Shown here: positions 1 to 13,301 of the stretch, one piece after another
Layout: each line of letters opens with the position of its first letter
Numbering within the stretch: the first letter of the stretch is position 1
Assembly: GCF_007989605.1 (NCBI RefSeq)
Contig: NZ_BJUL01000007.1
Coordinates: forward strand, 62,001 to 126,000
DNA length: 64,000 nucleotides
Reading direction: 5' to 3'
DNA from: Vreelandella venusta
GTDB taxonomy: Bacteria; Pseudomonadota; Gammaproteobacteria; Pseudomonadales; Halomonadaceae
Made by a program: the position numbers and the translations under genes
Notes under the pieces: generated by a model
The model's database searches: none
Told to the model about the DNA's origin: nothing
Seen by the model: only the letters and a program-made list of their open reading frames with translations

Positions 1-287
1 CGATTACGCTGAGTGCGCTGGCGGGATTACACCCGATCATTGGTGTTTCCGTGCTGGCATCTATTTTGAATTTAGCAAGCGGTGAGCAAACGCTGTTTGC
101 CTTTGTTGCGCTGAGCGCTTGGGCGGTAGGTACCAGCGTTGGGCCGTTATCTGGCATTAATCTTTCGCTGCAGGGGCGCTACGGGATTAGCGGCTACCGC
201 ATGATGAAAAATAATTTACTGTATGCCGCGATGATGAGCCTGCTCTCGCTGGGTGCGATCGCAGGCCTGAGCATCTGGGTCAATTAA
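1..287 (+). CDS. C-terminal fragment of an unidentified membrane protein
   Basis: An open frame enters from the left edge (first full codon at base 3) and stops at 285-287, leaving about 94 residues. The fragment is strongly hydrophobic, with roughly three membrane-spanning stretches separated by short polar loops (for example the basic loop around QGRYGISGYRMMKNN), and ends on a hydrophobic helix. This looks like the end of a polytopic inner-membrane permease or transporter. I do not recognise the family, and the N-terminal part is outside the window. It is convergent with the zinc-ribbon gene that ends 20 bp downstream. Confidence 0.6.
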   Translation, partial: ITLSALAGLHPIIGVSVLASILNLASGEQTLFAFVALSAWAVGTSVGPLSGINLSLQGRYGISGYRMMKNNLLYAAMMSLLSLGAIAGLSIWVN

Positions 288-307
288 GTGATGAGTGCGC
301 TAGCCTC

Positions 308-4080
<3,773 letters not shown>

Positions 4081-4084
<4 letters not shown>

Positions 4085-5148
4085 AGGTATTTTCGGATCA
4101 GCTTCCCGCGGCCTTAGCAAAAAAACTGCCCAAGGTCGTGATTGTTGCCGGTGATGAGCCACTGCAACATCGTGACGCCTGTGATGCCGTGCGCTCAGCC
4201 GCGCGGCAAGCGGGTGTTGAAGAGCGGGAAGTGCTTGATGTAGAGCCTAACTTTGCCTGGAGCCGACTGCTAGAAACCGCCAGCAATCTATCATTATTCG
4301 CCTCTAATAAGCTTCTGGAACTTAGGCTAGGGACGCATAAACTCGGCCAAGATGGCAGTAAAGCACTGGCACAATATGCTGAATTGATGGACGGCAGCGA
4401 CGACTTGCTGCTGATTAGCATGGGCAAACTAGACGCCAAGCAACAAAAAAGCGCTTGGTTTAAAGCACTCGACAAGCACGGTTTATTTGTACCTGTATGG
4501 CCCGTCGATGCTTCGCGGTTAGGCTACTGGCTACGGGATCGCGCATCGTTGCATGGTTTGCAAATTGACCTAGAAGCGGCTCGCTTATTGGGTGAGCGCA
4601 CCGAAGGTAACCTGTTGGCTGCTGATCAGGAGCTGCAAAAACTGGCGCTGATTCATCCACCTAACACTCGCCTTAATGTTGAAAGCATCGCCCAAGGCGT
4701 GGAAGACAGCACTCGCTTTGATGTGTTTAACCTTGCGGATGCCTGTTTAAAAGGAGAGCCAAGCCGTACCTCGCGTATCGTTAATGGGCTGCGCAGTGAA
4801 GGAGTTGAAGCCCCCATTGTGCTTTGGGCACTCAGTCGCGAGCTACGCACCCTGCTTTCGCTGCACCAGCATTTGGATCAGGGACAAAGCTTTGAGCACG
4901 CGTGTAAAACCCAGAAACCAATGATTTTTGATAAACGCCGCCCCGCTTATCAAAAAGCGATCAGTCGCCTATCAATGAAACGTTTACACAAGCTCCTGCT
5001 GATGGCCCAACGATTAGACCTGGCGGTGAAAGGGGCTTCTGCGGTGCCCTTATGGCCAGGACTTCATGACTTAGCTATGACTATGGCGGGTGGTAAGGGA
5101 CTGTTAGCTGAATCCGCTTGGACCTACCGCATTAGTGCAAATAATTAG
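4081..5148 (+). CDS. holA: DNA polymerase III delta subunit
   Basis: The clamp-loader delta subunit, which opens the beta sliding clamp during chromosome replication. The 355-residue product starts at a GTG overlapping lptE and has the family layout: an N-terminal AAA+-like domain without a functional Walker A (VVIVAGDEPLQHRDACDAVR near the start), then helical domains II and III ending in the clamp-loader collar. Length is close to E. coli HolA (343). Third gene of the leuS-lptE-holA operon. A perfect 11-bp inverted repeat lies about 80 bp beyond the stop. Confidence 0.93.
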
Positions 5149-5225
5149 CACTTTTCGTTTTCGCCTTAAATCCACCACGGTTTATTTTTATACTATTGCT
5201 TCAGGTTACAAATTAGCTTGAAAAA

Positions 5226-5270
5226 CCTCTGATTAACTATTGCGCTTGCCCATGCTGCATTAATCAGAGG
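5226..5270. repeat. 11-bp inverted repeat between holA and the PA2779-type gene
   Basis: CCTCTGATTAA at 5226-5236 is mirrored exactly by TTAATCAGAGG at 5260-5270, with a 23-base loop. There is no T-run after either arm, so it is a weak candidate for an intrinsic terminator of the leuS operon. It could equally be a binding or RNA element ahead of the next gene, which starts 36 bp further on. Confidence 0.55.
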
Positions 5271-5306
5271 CTCCCTTGCTCCCCGATACGTCTAAGGATG
5301 AAGACA

Positions 5307-5720
5307 ATGAAAAAAGTGCGTGCTTATCTCTCAAGCTTACTGATCGCGGTGCTAGTCGTTACCAGCCTACCTGTTGCCGCTGCGCCCACGGCCCCGCAGA
5401 GTATGGACGCTGCCGCGACAGAATTAGTCTCTACGCAATCTGTATTAGCCGGCGACCGCGCAGGTGCTGACCGCGAGCGTATCAATGAAATTCTCTCCCG
5501 TGCAGATGTGCAAGAAGAGCTACTCAAACAGGGTGTCCACTTAGATGACGTTGAAGCTCGCGTTGCCGCACTCAGCGATGCAGAAGCGCAGCAAATGGCC
5601 GAACAGCTCGAACAGCTACCCGCCGGCGCTGGCGTGGTTGGCGCCCTGTTTGCGGTATTTGTGATCCTGCTAGTGACTGACATTCTCGGCCTGACCGATG
5701 TTTATCCGTTCACTCGCTGA
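5307..5720 (+). CDS. PA2779-family small exported protein
   Basis: A 137-residue protein with an N-terminal signal sequence (MKKVRAYLSSLLIAVLVV..., predicted cleavage after AAA near residue 26), an acidic helical middle, and a hydrophobic segment around residues 108-129 followed by the short tail LTDVYPFTR. This architecture matches the PA2779 family, whose function is unknown. The start at 5307 is preferred over the ATG at 5298 because AAGG at 5294-5297 sits 9 bases before it. The next gene encodes a PA2778-family peptidase, the usual partner of this family. The protein could be that peptidase's substrate or membrane-tethered partner; this is inference. Confidence 0.75.
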   Translation: MKKVRAYLSSLLIAVLVVTSLPVAAAPTAPQSMDAAATELVSTQSVLAGDRAGADRERINEILSRADVQEELLKQGVHLDDVEARVAALSDAEAQQMAEQLEQLPAGAGVVGALFAVFVILLVTDILGLTDVYPFTR

Positions 5721-5730
5721 TTTGACCACC

Positions 5731-6672
5731 ATGATGAAACAGCTTTTAAACGCCCGCTTTGCGGGCGTTTTACTGCTTACCTTGCTGATCCCGACTCTGC
5801 TTAGCGGCTGCGCCAGAAGCCCAGTGCTGCTAGAAAGCACTAAAGCTAGCCTGGCACCGCAGACTGAGCTTACCGAAGTACCGTTTTACGCCCAAACGGC
5901 GTATCAGTGTGGCCCTGCAACGCTGGCAATGGTGCTCAATCACCAAGGGGTCGACACAGAGCTTGAGCAGTTAATCCCACAGGTATTTCTGCCTGGGCGA
6001 GAGGGTAGCGTTCAGCCTGAAATGCTAGCCACTGTGCGCCGTTATAAACAGTTGGCGATTCCCATTCGTGGCACCATGGATGCATTGCTTGGACACCTGG
6101 AGGCAGGTGACCCTGTAGTGGTGATGCAAAACCTCGCCTTGCCAGCTTTCCCGATGTGGCACTACGCAGTAGCCATTGGTTTTGATTTAGCTAATGAAAC
6201 GCTGATTTTACGTAGTGGCGAAATCGAGCGGCATACAATGTCGTTTAGCCGCTTTGATGCCACCTGGGCGCGCAGTGAGCGCTGGGGGTTTGTGGTTAGC
6301 GAACCTGGCAGCCTGCCCGAAGGCATTACCGCTCACAACGCACTGGAAGCCATTAGCGCTTACGAGGAACAGCATGGGCCTGTAGCAACACTCTCCAGCT
6401 GGCAAGCCTTTGCAAAACGCTTCCCTGCTCATCCGCTAGGGCAATTTGCACTCGGCAATGCGCTATACGCCGCTCAACAGCCTCAAGCCGCGCTTGAAGC
6501 CTTTGAATCAGCCACACAGCTTGACCCTGCCATGGGCGCAGCATGGTTCAATGTCGCCATACTCAGGCTTCAGCAGGAAAATAGCGCGGGCGCGCGGGAA
6601 GCACTCATTCAGGCTGCCGCTTTAGACGGTGACTGGCAGCTACGCGCTCAGCAACTGTTGGATGGTTTGTGA
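5731..6672 (+). CDS. PA2778-family C39-like cysteine peptidase lipoprotein with TPR repeats
   Basis: Reading from the ATG at 5731 gives 313 residues with a lipoprotein signal (lipobox LSGC, C27). A papain-like C39-type domain follows: the catalytic block YQCGPATLAMVL carries Cys60, and the His block MWHYAVAIG carries His144. Residues about 235-310 form tetratricopeptide-type repeats (FALGNALYAAQQPQAALEAFE). C39 domains typically cleave exported peptides after double-glycine-like sites, but here there is no ABC transporter fused or adjacent. The gene follows the PA2779-type gene directly. An upstream in-frame ATG at 5698 is possible. The start of the coding region overlaps a strong hairpin (see next entry). 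Confidence 0.78.
   Translation: MMKQLLNARFAGVLLLTLLIPTLLSGCARSPVLLESTKASLAPQTELTEVPFYAQTAYQCGPATLAMVLNHQGVDTELEQLIPQVFLPGREGSVQPEMLATVRRYKQLAIPIRGTMDALLGHLEAGDPVVVMQNLALPAFPMWHYAVAIGFDLANETLILRSGEIERHTMSFSRFDATWARSERWGFVVSEPGSLPEGITAHNALEAISAYEEQHGPVATLSSWQAFAKRFPAHPLGQFALGNALYAAQQPQAALEAFESATQLDPAMGAAWFNVAILRLQQENSAGAREALIQAAALDGDWQLRAQQLLDGL
5748..5770 (+). terminator. Terminator-like hairpin inside the peptidase signal sequence
   Basis: AAACGCCCGC (5748-5757), a TTT loop and GCGGGCGTTT (5761-5770) form a perfect 10-bp G+C-rich stem ending in four T residues. It has the form of an intrinsic terminator but lies inside the coding sequence for residues 6-14 of the PA2778-type peptidase, 28 bp after the preceding stop codon. 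Confidence 0.6.
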
Positions 6673-6677
6673 GGTGT

Positions 6678-6704
6678 AAGCATGGGGGCATAGCCCCCAT
6701 GCTT
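6678..6704. terminator. Bidirectional terminator between peptidase gene and sthA
   Basis: AAGCATGGGGGC (6678-6689), loop ATA and GCCCCCATGCTT (6693-6704) form a 12-bp perfect stem. It sits between two convergent genes, 6 bp after the stop of one and 9 bp from the stop of the other, and is flanked by A/T-rich sequence, as expected for a shared terminator. Confidence 0.8.
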
Positions 6705-6712
6705 AAAATATT

Positions 6713-8104
6713 TTAAAACACTCGGTTTAAGCCATTTTGCGCCGCCACCCGGTACGCTTCTGCCATCGTGGGATAATTGAAAGTGGTATTAACGAAGTAC
6801 TTCACGGTATTCGCCTCACCTTCCTGCTGCATAATCGCTTGGCCGATGTGTAGAATTTCCGACGCCTGGTCACCAAAGCAATGGATACCCAGAATCTCCA
6901 GCGTGTCTTGGTGGAACAAAATCTTCAGCATGCCCACCGTATCGCCGGTAATTTGCGCACGCGCGGTATCTTTAAAGAACGCCTTACCCACTTCGTAAGG
7001 CACTTTGGCTTCGGTCAGTTCACGCTCGTTGGGACCAAAAGAGCTGATTTCGGGAATGGTGTAGATCCCAGTGGGTACATCACTAACGAAGCGATACTCT
7101 TTTTCCAGTAGCTCGTTACACGAGTTTAATCCCTGGTCGTAGGCAGCACTGGCTAGACTCGGCCAACCAATCACATCGCCTGCAGCGTAAATATGCGCAA
7201 TCGCGGTGCGGTAGTGCTCATCAACGCTAAGCTGACCTCGGCTGTTTGCCTCTAAGCCAATATTCTCAAGTCCAAGGCTATCGGTATTACCGGTACGGCC
7301 ATTCGCCCAAAGAAACGCATCGGCGCGGATTTTCTTGCCCGACTTCAGGTTTACGGTTACGCCGGCGTCGTCACCTTCGACACTTTTATAGTCTTCGTTA
7401 TGGCGAATCAGCACACCGTGTTTACGCAGATGGTAGGAAAGCGCATCACTGATCTCATCATCCAAAAATGACAGCAGGCTGTCGCGGTTGTTGATCAAAT
7501 CAACCTTAACCCCAAGACCCGAAAAGATAGAGGCGTACTCGCAACCGATAACACCTGCCCCAAAGATCACCAGTGTCCGCGGAGTATGGGAAAGGCTAAG
7601 AATCGTATCGGAGCAGTAGATACGTGGATGACGAAAGTTAATATCCGCCGGACGATAAGGCCGCGAGCCGGTAGAAATAACAATTTTCTTGGCTACCAGC
7701 TCTTCCACACCTTCCTGCCGGTCTCGCACCACCACGGTATGCTCATCTTTAAAACGCGCCACACCATGAAATAGATCAATGCGGTTGCGCGCATAAAACG
7801 TCGTACGCATTTCGACCTGTTTATCGATGGTGCCACGCGAGCGCTCCATCACTTTAGGAAAAGAAAACCAGCGGGGTTCACCGATATCGCGGAACATACG
7901 GTTGGTATTGAACGCCATGATCTGTTTGACCTGATGGCGCAGCGCTTTTGAAGGGATCGTGCCCCAGTGGGTGCAGTTACCCCCCACCTGGACCTGCTTT
8001 TCAATAATCGCCACTCGTTTGCCGTGCTTGGCGGCGTTAATAGCAGCGCTTTCCCCAGCGGGACCAGTGCCTATCACCACAACATCGTAATTGTGAACGG
8101 CCAT
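6713..8104 (-). CDS. sthA: Soluble pyridine nucleotide transhydrogenase
   Basis: A cytoplasmic FAD enzyme that transfers reducing equivalents between NADPH and NAD+ and balances the two pools. The 463-residue sequence has the FAD motif GTGPAG (residues 12-17), an NAD(P)-binding GAGVIG motif near 180 and the C-terminal dimer interface ending [25 protein letters not shown]. The active-site block reads [17 protein letters not shown]: Cys44 is kept but the second redox cysteine of lipoamide dehydrogenases is Thr49, as in known SthA enzymes. This separates it from other flavin disulfide reductases. Start ATG is preceded by AAGGAG. Minus strand, same direction as nqr. Confidence 0.95.
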   Translation of the reverse strand: MAVHNYDVVVIGTGPAGESAAINAAKHGKRVAIIEKQVQVGGNCTHWGTIPSKALRHQVKQIMAFNTNRMFRDIGEPRWFSFPKVMERSRGTIDKQVEMRTTFYARNRIDLFHGVARFKDEHTVVVRDRQEGVEELVAKKIVISTGSRPYRPADINFRHPRIYCSDTILSLSHTPRTLVIFGAGVIGCEYASIFSGLGVKVDLINNRDSLLSFLDDEISDALSYHLRKHGVLIRHNEDYKSVEGDDAGVTVNLKSGKKIRADAFLWANGRTGNTDSLGLENIGLEANSRGQLSVDEHYRTAIAHIYAAGDVIGWPSLASAAYDQGLNSCNELLEKEYRFVSDVPTGIYTIPEISSFGPNERELTEAKVPYEVGKAFFKDTARAQITGDTVGMLKILFHQDTLEILGIHCFGDQASEILHIGQAIMQQEGEANTVKYFVNTTFNYPTMAEAYRVAAQNGLNRVF

Positions 8105-8163
8105 ACGACTTGGATCTCCTTATTGCTAACTTAAAAGCGCTCTCAACACTGGCAGTTACATAA

Positions 8164-8184
8164 ACGCTCGCGGTTAGCGAGCGT
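8164..8184. terminator. Hairpin downstream of nqrM
   Basis: ACGCTCGC (8164-8171), loop GGTTA and GCGAGCGT (8177-8184) form an 8-bp stem between nqrM and sthA. On the minus strand it is followed by TTTATG, a poor U-tract, so termination is probable but not certain. Confidence 0.5.
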
Positions 8185-8204
8185 CTGAATGGCCAATGGC
8201 TAGA

Positions 8205-8459
8205 TTAACGACGCGTTGCGTCATAGCCTAGGTCAGCTCCACGGCTTTCATCGCTACGCCGACGTACGCTTCCACGCTTGCGGTTTTCTTCTTCGCAAAC
8301 CTCATCTTTGCCGCCGCAGATGTCGCAGCCTTCTTTTAGGCCTAACTGATTTAATCCACCGCAGGAACCCGCAATGGGCTTGCGGCCCATTAAGACACCA
8401 ACGGCCATTGCCGTCATTACCAGCGCCATAAAACCAAATACCAGTAGCCAGATTGTCAT
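8205..8459 (-). CDS. nqrM: Na+-NQR maturation factor NqrM
   Basis: A small membrane-anchored protein of the DUF539/NqrM family, required to mature the Na+-translocating NADH:quinone reductase, apparently by delivering iron to the NqrD/E site. The ATG at 8459 (preceded by GGGAGGT) gives 84 residues: one N-terminal transmembrane helix (about 3-25), then cysteines C33, C45, C48 and C55 in the GSCGGLNQLGLKEGCDICGG region. The tail is charged. The frame can be extended 14 codons upstream, but the ribosome site decides for 8459. It lies 203 bp after nqrF with a hairpin between them, so it may have its own promoter. Confidence 0.9.
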   Translation of the reverse strand: MTIWLLVFGFMALVMTAMAVGVLMGRKPIAGSCGGLNQLGLKEGCDICGGKDEVCEEENRKRGSVRRRSDESRGADLGYDATRR

Positions 8460-8602
8460 GTTCACCTCCCAGCATTGCGTTAACTGCTCACCTGCCGACA
8501 ACGGTCATGTCGTTAAGTGCCGTAGAATTTTACTGCCTATTGTACCTCAGCCACTTCAAAATGATCAGACAACGCATCGTTTTTCAGTCATCTACATACA
8601 AA

Positions 8603-8628
8603 CGGGGCTGACCCAAAGGCCAGCCCCG
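8603..8628 (-). terminator. Hairpin between nqrF and nqrM
   Basis: CGGGGCTG (8603-8610) and CAGCCCCG (8621-8628) pair around a 10-base loop, about 35 bp beyond the nqrF stop. The minus-strand tail is GTTTGTATG, only moderately U-rich. Likely a partial or full terminator of the nqr operon. Confidence 0.55.
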
Positions 8629-8662
8629 CTCATGCCCGAAGGCAGCTTAAAGAATCACATTG

Positions 8663-9895
8663 TTAACCGCCGAAGTCATCCAGCAGGATGTTTTCCGGCT
8701 CCACGCCCATATCGAGCAATAGCTTGATAACAGACGCGTTCATCATGGGCGGCCCACACATGTAGTACTCACAATCTTCCGGAGCTGGGTGGTCCTTCAG
8801 ATAGTTTTCGTACAGTACGTTGTGGATGAAGCCTGTCGGCCCTTCCCAATTATCTTCTGGCTGCGGATCAGAAAGCGCCAAGTGCCACTCAAAGTTCGGG
8901 AACTCTTCGGCTAGCTGATCATACTCTTCGTTGTAGAAAGTCTCACGCCAGGAGCGCGCACCGTACCAGAAAGTAATTTTACGATCTGACTTCAAGCGTT
9001 TGAGCTGATCGAAAATGTGGCTACGCATTGGCGCCATACCCGCACCACCACCGACAAAGATCATTTCAGCATCGGTGTCTTTGGCAAAGAACTCACCAAA
9101 CGGCCCCATTACGGTCACTTTGTCGCCCGGCTTCAAATTGAAGACGTAGGTCGACATAAGGCCCGGCGGGTGGCTTGTACCCGGAGGCGGCGTCGCGATA
9201 CGAATATTGAACTTGAGGAGGCCTTTCTCATCCGGGTAGTTAGCCATGGAGTAAGCGCGGATAACTTCCTCGTTATTCTTATGGGAAATTTTGAACATAT
9301 CAAATTTTTCCCAATCGCCACGATACTCTTCTTCGATGTCAAAATCGGAGAACTTAATATCGTAAGGCGGCGCCACCAGCTGTACATAACCACCGGCGCG
9401 GAAGGCAACTTCCTCACCTTCGGGCAGCTTCAGGTTCAACTCTTTAATGAAGGTCGCGACGTTGGGGTTCGCGGTAACTTCACACTCCCACTTCTTAACG
9501 CCGAAGACTTCTTCAGGCACTTCTACTTTCATGTCCTGCTTCACAGGAACCTGACAAGAGAGGCGCCAGCCTTCTTTCTTCTCACGCATAGTGAAGTGAG
9601 ACTCTTCCGTCGGCAAAATAGAGCCGCCGCCCTCTTCTACTCGGCACTTACACTGAGCGCAAGAACCACCACCACCACAGGCAGAGGAAAGAAAGATTCC
9701 GTTTGCAGCTAGGGTGTTAAGAAGCTTACCACCAGCCTGAGTCTGCAGGGTGTGCTCGGGGTCGCCGTTGACTTCAATCGTCACGTCCCCGCTACTCACT
9801 AGCTTGCTGCGCGCTGCCAGAATGATCGCCGTTAAGCTAATAACGATGATCGTGAACATGACAACACCGAGCAAGATGACAGATGTATCAACCAT
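8663..9895 (-). CDS. nqrF: Na+-NQR subunit F (NADH dehydrogenase, 2Fe-2S/FAD)
   Basis: The electron-input subunit of the sodium-pumping NADH:quinone oxidoreductase. It oxidises NADH through FAD and passes electrons to a 2Fe-2S centre. The 410-residue chain starts with one membrane anchor (about 5-27). A plant-type ferredoxin domain follows, with cluster cysteines C73, C79, C82 and C114. The ferredoxin-reductase domain comes next, with the FAD motif [11 protein letters not shown] and the NADH-binding [12 protein letters not shown]. The C-terminal CGPPMMN block is typical. Last of the nqrA-F genes, separated from nqrE by 68 bp. Confidence 0.97.
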   Translation of the reverse strand: MVDTSVILLGVVMFTIIVISLTAIILAARSKLVSSGDVTIEVNGDPEHTLQTQAGGKLLNTLAANGIFLSSACGGGGSCAQCKCRVEEGGGSILPTEESHFTMREKKEGWRLSCQVPVKQDMKVEVPEEVFGVKKWECEVTANPNVATFIKELNLKLPEGEEVAFRAGGYVQLVAPPYDIKFSDFDIEEEYRGDWEKFDMFKISHKNNEEVIRAYSMANYPDEKGLLKFNIRIATPPPGTSHPPGLMSTYVFNLKPGDKVTVMGPFGEFFAKDTDAEMIFVGGGAGMAPMRSHIFDQLKRLKSDRKITFWYGARSWRETFYNEEYDQLAEEFPNFEWHLALSDPQPEDNWEGPTGFIHNVLYENYLKDHPAPEDCEYYMCGPPMMNASVIKLLLDMGVEPENILLDDFGG

Positions 9896-9963
9896 GTCGG
9901 TTTCCTATTGCTGAAGGTTTTCTGTACCTCGGCAGCCTGAGCTGCCGAGAAAACCGGCTCCGA

Positions 9964-10581
9964 TTAAAGCTGAATGCCTGAGAAGGACATAAAGCCCAAC
10001 GACATTAAGCCAACGGTAATAAACGTGATGCCAAGCCCCTGAAGACCGCCAGGCACGTCGCTATACTTCAGCTTTTCACGGATACCAGCCAACGCTGTAA
10101 TCGCAAGCGCCCAGCCAACACCAGAACCGAAACCGTAGATTACGGACTCACCGAAGTTGTAGTTACGCTCAACCATGAACAGTACGCCACCTAAGATGGC
10201 GCAGTTAACGGTAATCAGCGGCAGGAATACGCCCAGCGCGTTGTATAGCGCAGGAACATATTTATCGAGGAACATTTCCAGAATCTGAACCAGCGCGGCA
10301 ATAACGCCGATGTAGCTCAGAAGACCCAGGAATGAAAGATCGATGTTTTCAGCACCGCTTATGCCAGTCCAAGACAAAGCGCCTTCAGCCAGCAGCAGGT
10401 TGAACACGAGATTGTTGACTGGAACCGAGATTGTCAGTACGACAATAACGGCGATCCCGAGGCCAAATGCAGCGGAAACCTTCTTAGATACCGCCAGGAA
10501 TGTACACATCCCTAAGAAGAAGGCCAGTGCCAAGTTTTCAACAAAAACCGAAGCAACGAAAAGGCTTAGATAGTGTTCCAT
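9964..10581 (-). CDS. nqrE: Na+-NQR subunit E
   Basis: An integral membrane subunit of the sodium pump. With NqrD it forms a pseudo-symmetric pair holding a membrane-embedded iron site. The 205-residue sequence has six predicted helices and the conserved N-terminal block [27 protein letters not shown], with the cysteine in GMCTFLAV and a second in NCAILGG; one Cys from each half is expected to bind the iron. Start is 1 bp after the nqrD stop. Confidence 0.96.
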   Translation of the reverse strand: MEHYLSLFVASVFVENLALAFFLGMCTFLAVSKKVSAAFGLGIAVIVVLTISVPVNNLVFNLLLAEGALSWTGISGAENIDLSFLGLLSYIGVIAALVQILEMFLDKYVPALYNALGVFLPLITVNCAILGGVLFMVERNYNFGESVIYGFGSGVGWALAITALAGIREKLKYSDVPGGLQGLGITFITVGLMSLGFMSFSGIQL

Positions 10582-10582
10582 G

Positions 10583-11251
10583 TTACACGGCCTCCTTCGG
10601 CTTGGTGTTGTGCTTCATTTTGAACTCGTTCTCTTCTACCTGCTCAGGATTAACTGAACGTAAAACCCAGATCAGCAAACCGATAATGAAGAAGGCAGAG
10701 GGCGGCAGGAGCAATAGACCATTGGGCACATACCAACCACCATTTTGCACTGTAGGCAGGACGGTAAAGCCAAAGATACTGCCAGCACCCAGTAACTCAC
10801 GGAAGAAGCCAACAACCATTAGGATAAAACCGTAGCCCAAGCCGTTACCGATCCCGTCAAGGAACGACATGCTCGGCGTATTGGACATCGCAAAACCTTC
10901 CGCGCGGCCCATTACGATACAGTTGGTGATAATCAGGCCCACAAAGACTGAAAGCTGCTTAGACATTTCGTAAGCGTAAGCTTTGAGGATCTGGTCAACC
11001 ACGATAACCAGCGACGCAATAATGGTCATTTGAACAATGATACGGATCGAAGACGGAATATGGTTCCGGATCAACGATACGAACAAGTTCGAAAAGGCCG
11101 TTACAAAAGTAACCGCTAGCGCCATTACCAGCGATACGCTCATGCTAGTCGTAACCGCTAGAGCAGAACAGATCCCCAGGATTTGTAGCGCAATGGGGTT
11201 GTTCTTAAAAATCGGCGCCGTTAAAACACTTTTTGCATTTACATCCGCCAT
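10583..11251 (-). CDS. nqrD: Na+-NQR subunit D
   Basis: Membrane partner of NqrE. The 222-residue chain has about six helices and the paired cysteines seen in the family: one in LGICSAL and one in [14 protein letters not shown]. The conserved [14 protein letters not shown] and GNGLGYG segments are present. Its C-terminal tail is charged. The stop lies 1 bp before the nqrE start and the gene begins 2 bp after nqrC, consistent with translational coupling. Confidence 0.96.
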   Translation of the reverse strand: MADVNAKSVLTAPIFKNNPIALQILGICSALAVTTSMSVSLVMALAVTFVTAFSNLFVSLIRNHIPSSIRIIVQMTIIASLVIVVDQILKAYAYEMSKQLSVFVGLIITNCIVMGRAEGFAMSNTPSMSFLDGIGNGLGYGFILMVVGFFRELLGAGSIFGFTVLPTVQNGGWYVPNGLLLLPPSAFFIIGLLIWVLRSVNPEQVEENEFKMKHNTKPKEAV

Positions 11252-11253
11252 GA

Positions 11254-12075
11254 TCAGGCCCCCTCAACATCGTCGAAGTCGGTATCGGTGTCTTCGGCAT
11301 CTTCTGGTTCAGTACCACTGCGGAAGTTAGCCAAATACGGACCGAAAGCCTCTTCGCTGAACCAGAACTGCAGCATGTTGGTCACGCCGTTACTGGTTAG
11401 CGTTGCACCAGAAAGCGCGTCAACCTCGTGCTCGTTGCTTGCGCCGCCTTTGGTCAGGTGGATTTCCGGAGAGAGGTCGCCCTCTTCATCGTAAATCTTC
11501 TTACCTTCCCATTGAGCTTGCCAACGCGGATTATTTACCTCAGCACCAAGACCCGGCGTTTCGCTATGGTCGTAGTAAGTGATACTAACGATGGTATTAC
11601 CGTCGCCTTCAACCGCGAGGAAACCCATCATGCGGCCCCAGAGTCCTTGCCCACGAATGGGCAGAACAATTTGCTCGGGGTTTTCAGCATCGCCGACAAG
11701 ATAAACAGTCGCGAAGTTCTCAACACGAGACAAGCCTGCAATGTCACGATCACCGGAAAGCGTACGCCCCGTTGCAGGATCACGAGATGCTTCGAAGCCG
11801 TCGAAGGTCGCTGGGTCGAATTGATCGGTGTACTCACCGGTATCAAGCTCAACGACACGTGCCGTGATTTGCGTGCTGAACGCTTCCTCAACATCCATGC
11901 CAGGCTCATAGAGACCTGCCACATTTAGAATGTTGGTTTTACGATCCAATTCCTGGTTGAGCTGCTGCATAGGGCGCAACGCTACGGCAGCCGTCGAAAC
12001 GATTACCGAGCACACGATACACAGCGAAAACGCTACGGTTAGGATCTTTTTGATGGAGTTGTTACCTTGAGCCAT
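11254..12075 (-). CDS. nqrC: Na+-NQR subunit C (covalent FMN)
   Basis: A membrane-anchored periplasmic subunit carrying covalent FMN. One N-terminal helix (about 10-32) is followed by the FMN-binding domain. The flavinylation motif DALSGAT ends at Thr225, the same residue number known for the Vibrio cholerae protein. Attachment needs ApbE, which is not encoded in this window. The 273-residue protein has a strongly acidic C-terminal tail ([17 protein letters not shown]). The start shares one base with the nqrB stop (TAATG). Confidence 0.96.
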   Translation of the reverse strand: MAQGNNSIKKILTVAFSLCIVCSVIVSTAAVALRPMQQLNQELDRKTNILNVAGLYEPGMDVEEAFSTQITARVVELDTGEYTDQFDPATFDGFEASRDPATGRTLSGDRDIAGLSRVENFATVYLVGDAENPEQIVLPIRGQGLWGRMMGFLAVEGDGNTIVSITYYDHSETPGLGAEVNNPRWQAQWEGKKIYDEEGDLSPEIHLTKGGASNEHEVDALSGATLTSNGVTNMLQFWFSEEAFGPYLANFRSGTEPEDAEDTDTDFDDVEGA

Positions 12076-13301
12076 TAGGCATTCTCCTCGGCCGCTACGC
12101 CAGTCCGCTTGAGACGGCGTTTAATATTGGCCTGGACGAACATGTGGTCAATCAGCGGCGCAAATAAGTTAGCGAACAGAATGGCCAGCATGATGCCCTC
12201 AGGGAACGCAGGGTTTACCACGCGGATCAGCACGGTCATTACACCGATCAACGCGCCAAACACCAAGCGCCCCTGGTTAGTCATGGAAGCAGACACCGGG
12301 TCCGTTGCCATAAACACCATGCCGAAAGCGAAGCCACCAATCACCAAATGCCAATACCAGGGCATTGCAAACATGGGGTTGCTGTCAGAACCAATCAGAT
12401 TAAACAGCGTACTGGTGGCGATCATACCCAGGAGAACCCCCAGCATGATTCGCCATGACGCGATACGCGTCCACAGCAGTACTGCCGCACCGATAAAGAT
12501 CGCCAGCGTCGAGACCTCACCCACTGAACCTGGGATAAAGCCAAGGAAGGCGTCCCACCAGCTCATTGTATCGGTCAGCGCAGTCATGCCGTCTTGGAAC
12601 GCCATGGAGAGCGCAGTTGCACCCGTGTAGCCATCCGCGGCTACCCATACGGCATCTCCTGAGATTTGCGCTGGGTAGGCAAAGTAAAGGAACGCACGGC
12701 CAGTCAGCGCGGGGTTCAAGAAGTTTTTACCCGTGCCGCCGAAGATCTCTTTACCGATTACCACACCAAAGGTGATACCCAGCGCAACCTGCCAAAGCGG
12801 AATAGTCGCCGGCAGAATCAGCGCAAACAGTACCGAAGTGACGAAGAAGCCTTCGTTAACCTCATGGCCACGTTTGATGGCGAACAGTACTTCCCAAAAA
12901 CCACCCACCGCAAAGGTGACAAGATAGATCGGCAGGAAGTAGGTCGCACCGAGGACAAAGTTAGCCCATAAGCTGCTGGGGTCATGTCCACCCGCCAGGG
13001 TCATCATGATCGCTTCACGCCAACCGTTCATTGATGCATAGCCTGCATCAATAGCGGTATTGGCCTGCCAGCCGGCGTTCCACATGCCGAAGAACATCGC
13101 CGGGAAAGTACACAGCCAAACGGTGATCATGATGCGCTTTAGATCGATACCGTCACGCACGTGGGCAGTGGTTTTTGCAACGCTGGGGGGCGAATAGAAA
13201 ATAGTATCTACCGCTTCGTAGAGCGGATAGAACTTTTCGTACTTACCACCTTTATGGAAGTGCGGCTCGAGATTATCGAGTGTTTGTCGAATACCCATCA
13301 T
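12075..13301 (-). CDS. nqrB: Na+-NQR subunit B (FMN, riboflavin, Na+ channel)
   Basis: The largest membrane subunit. It carries covalent FMN and riboflavin and provides much of the sodium path. The 408-residue chain has about ten helices. The flavinylation site is in [11 protein letters not shown], with Thr229 as the expected FMN acceptor; the motif has Thr instead of the more common Ser before GAT, which still fits the ApbE consensus. The cytoplasmic N-terminus includes [21 protein letters not shown] sequence. Start overlaps the nqrA stop (TGATG); two ATGs in a row make the first residue uncertain by one. Confidence 0.96.
   Translation of the reverse strand: MMGIRQTLDNLEPHFHKGGKYEKFYPLYEAVDTIFYSPPSVAKTTAHVRDGIDLKRIMITVWLCTFPAMFFGMWNAGWQANTAIDAGYASMNGWREAIMMTLAGGHDPSSLWANFVLGATYFLPIYLVTFAVGGFWEVLFAIKRGHEVNEGFFVTSVLFALILPATIPLWQVALGITFGVVIGKEIFGGTGKNFLNPALTGRAFLYFAYPAQISGDAVWVAADGYTGATALSMAFQDGMTALTDTMSWWDAFLGFIPGSVGEVSTLAIFIGAAVLLWTRIASWRIMLGVLLGMIATSTLFNLIGSDSNPMFAMPWYWHLVIGGFAFGMVFMATDPVSASMTNQGRLVFGALIGVMTVLIRVVNPAFPEGIMLAILFANLFAPLIDHMFVQANIKRRLKRTGVAAEENA

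Noticed and set aside
9017..9712. 231-residue open frame on the plus strand
   Set aside because: It lies wholly antisense to nqrF, whose family match is certain, and its translation shows no family pattern.
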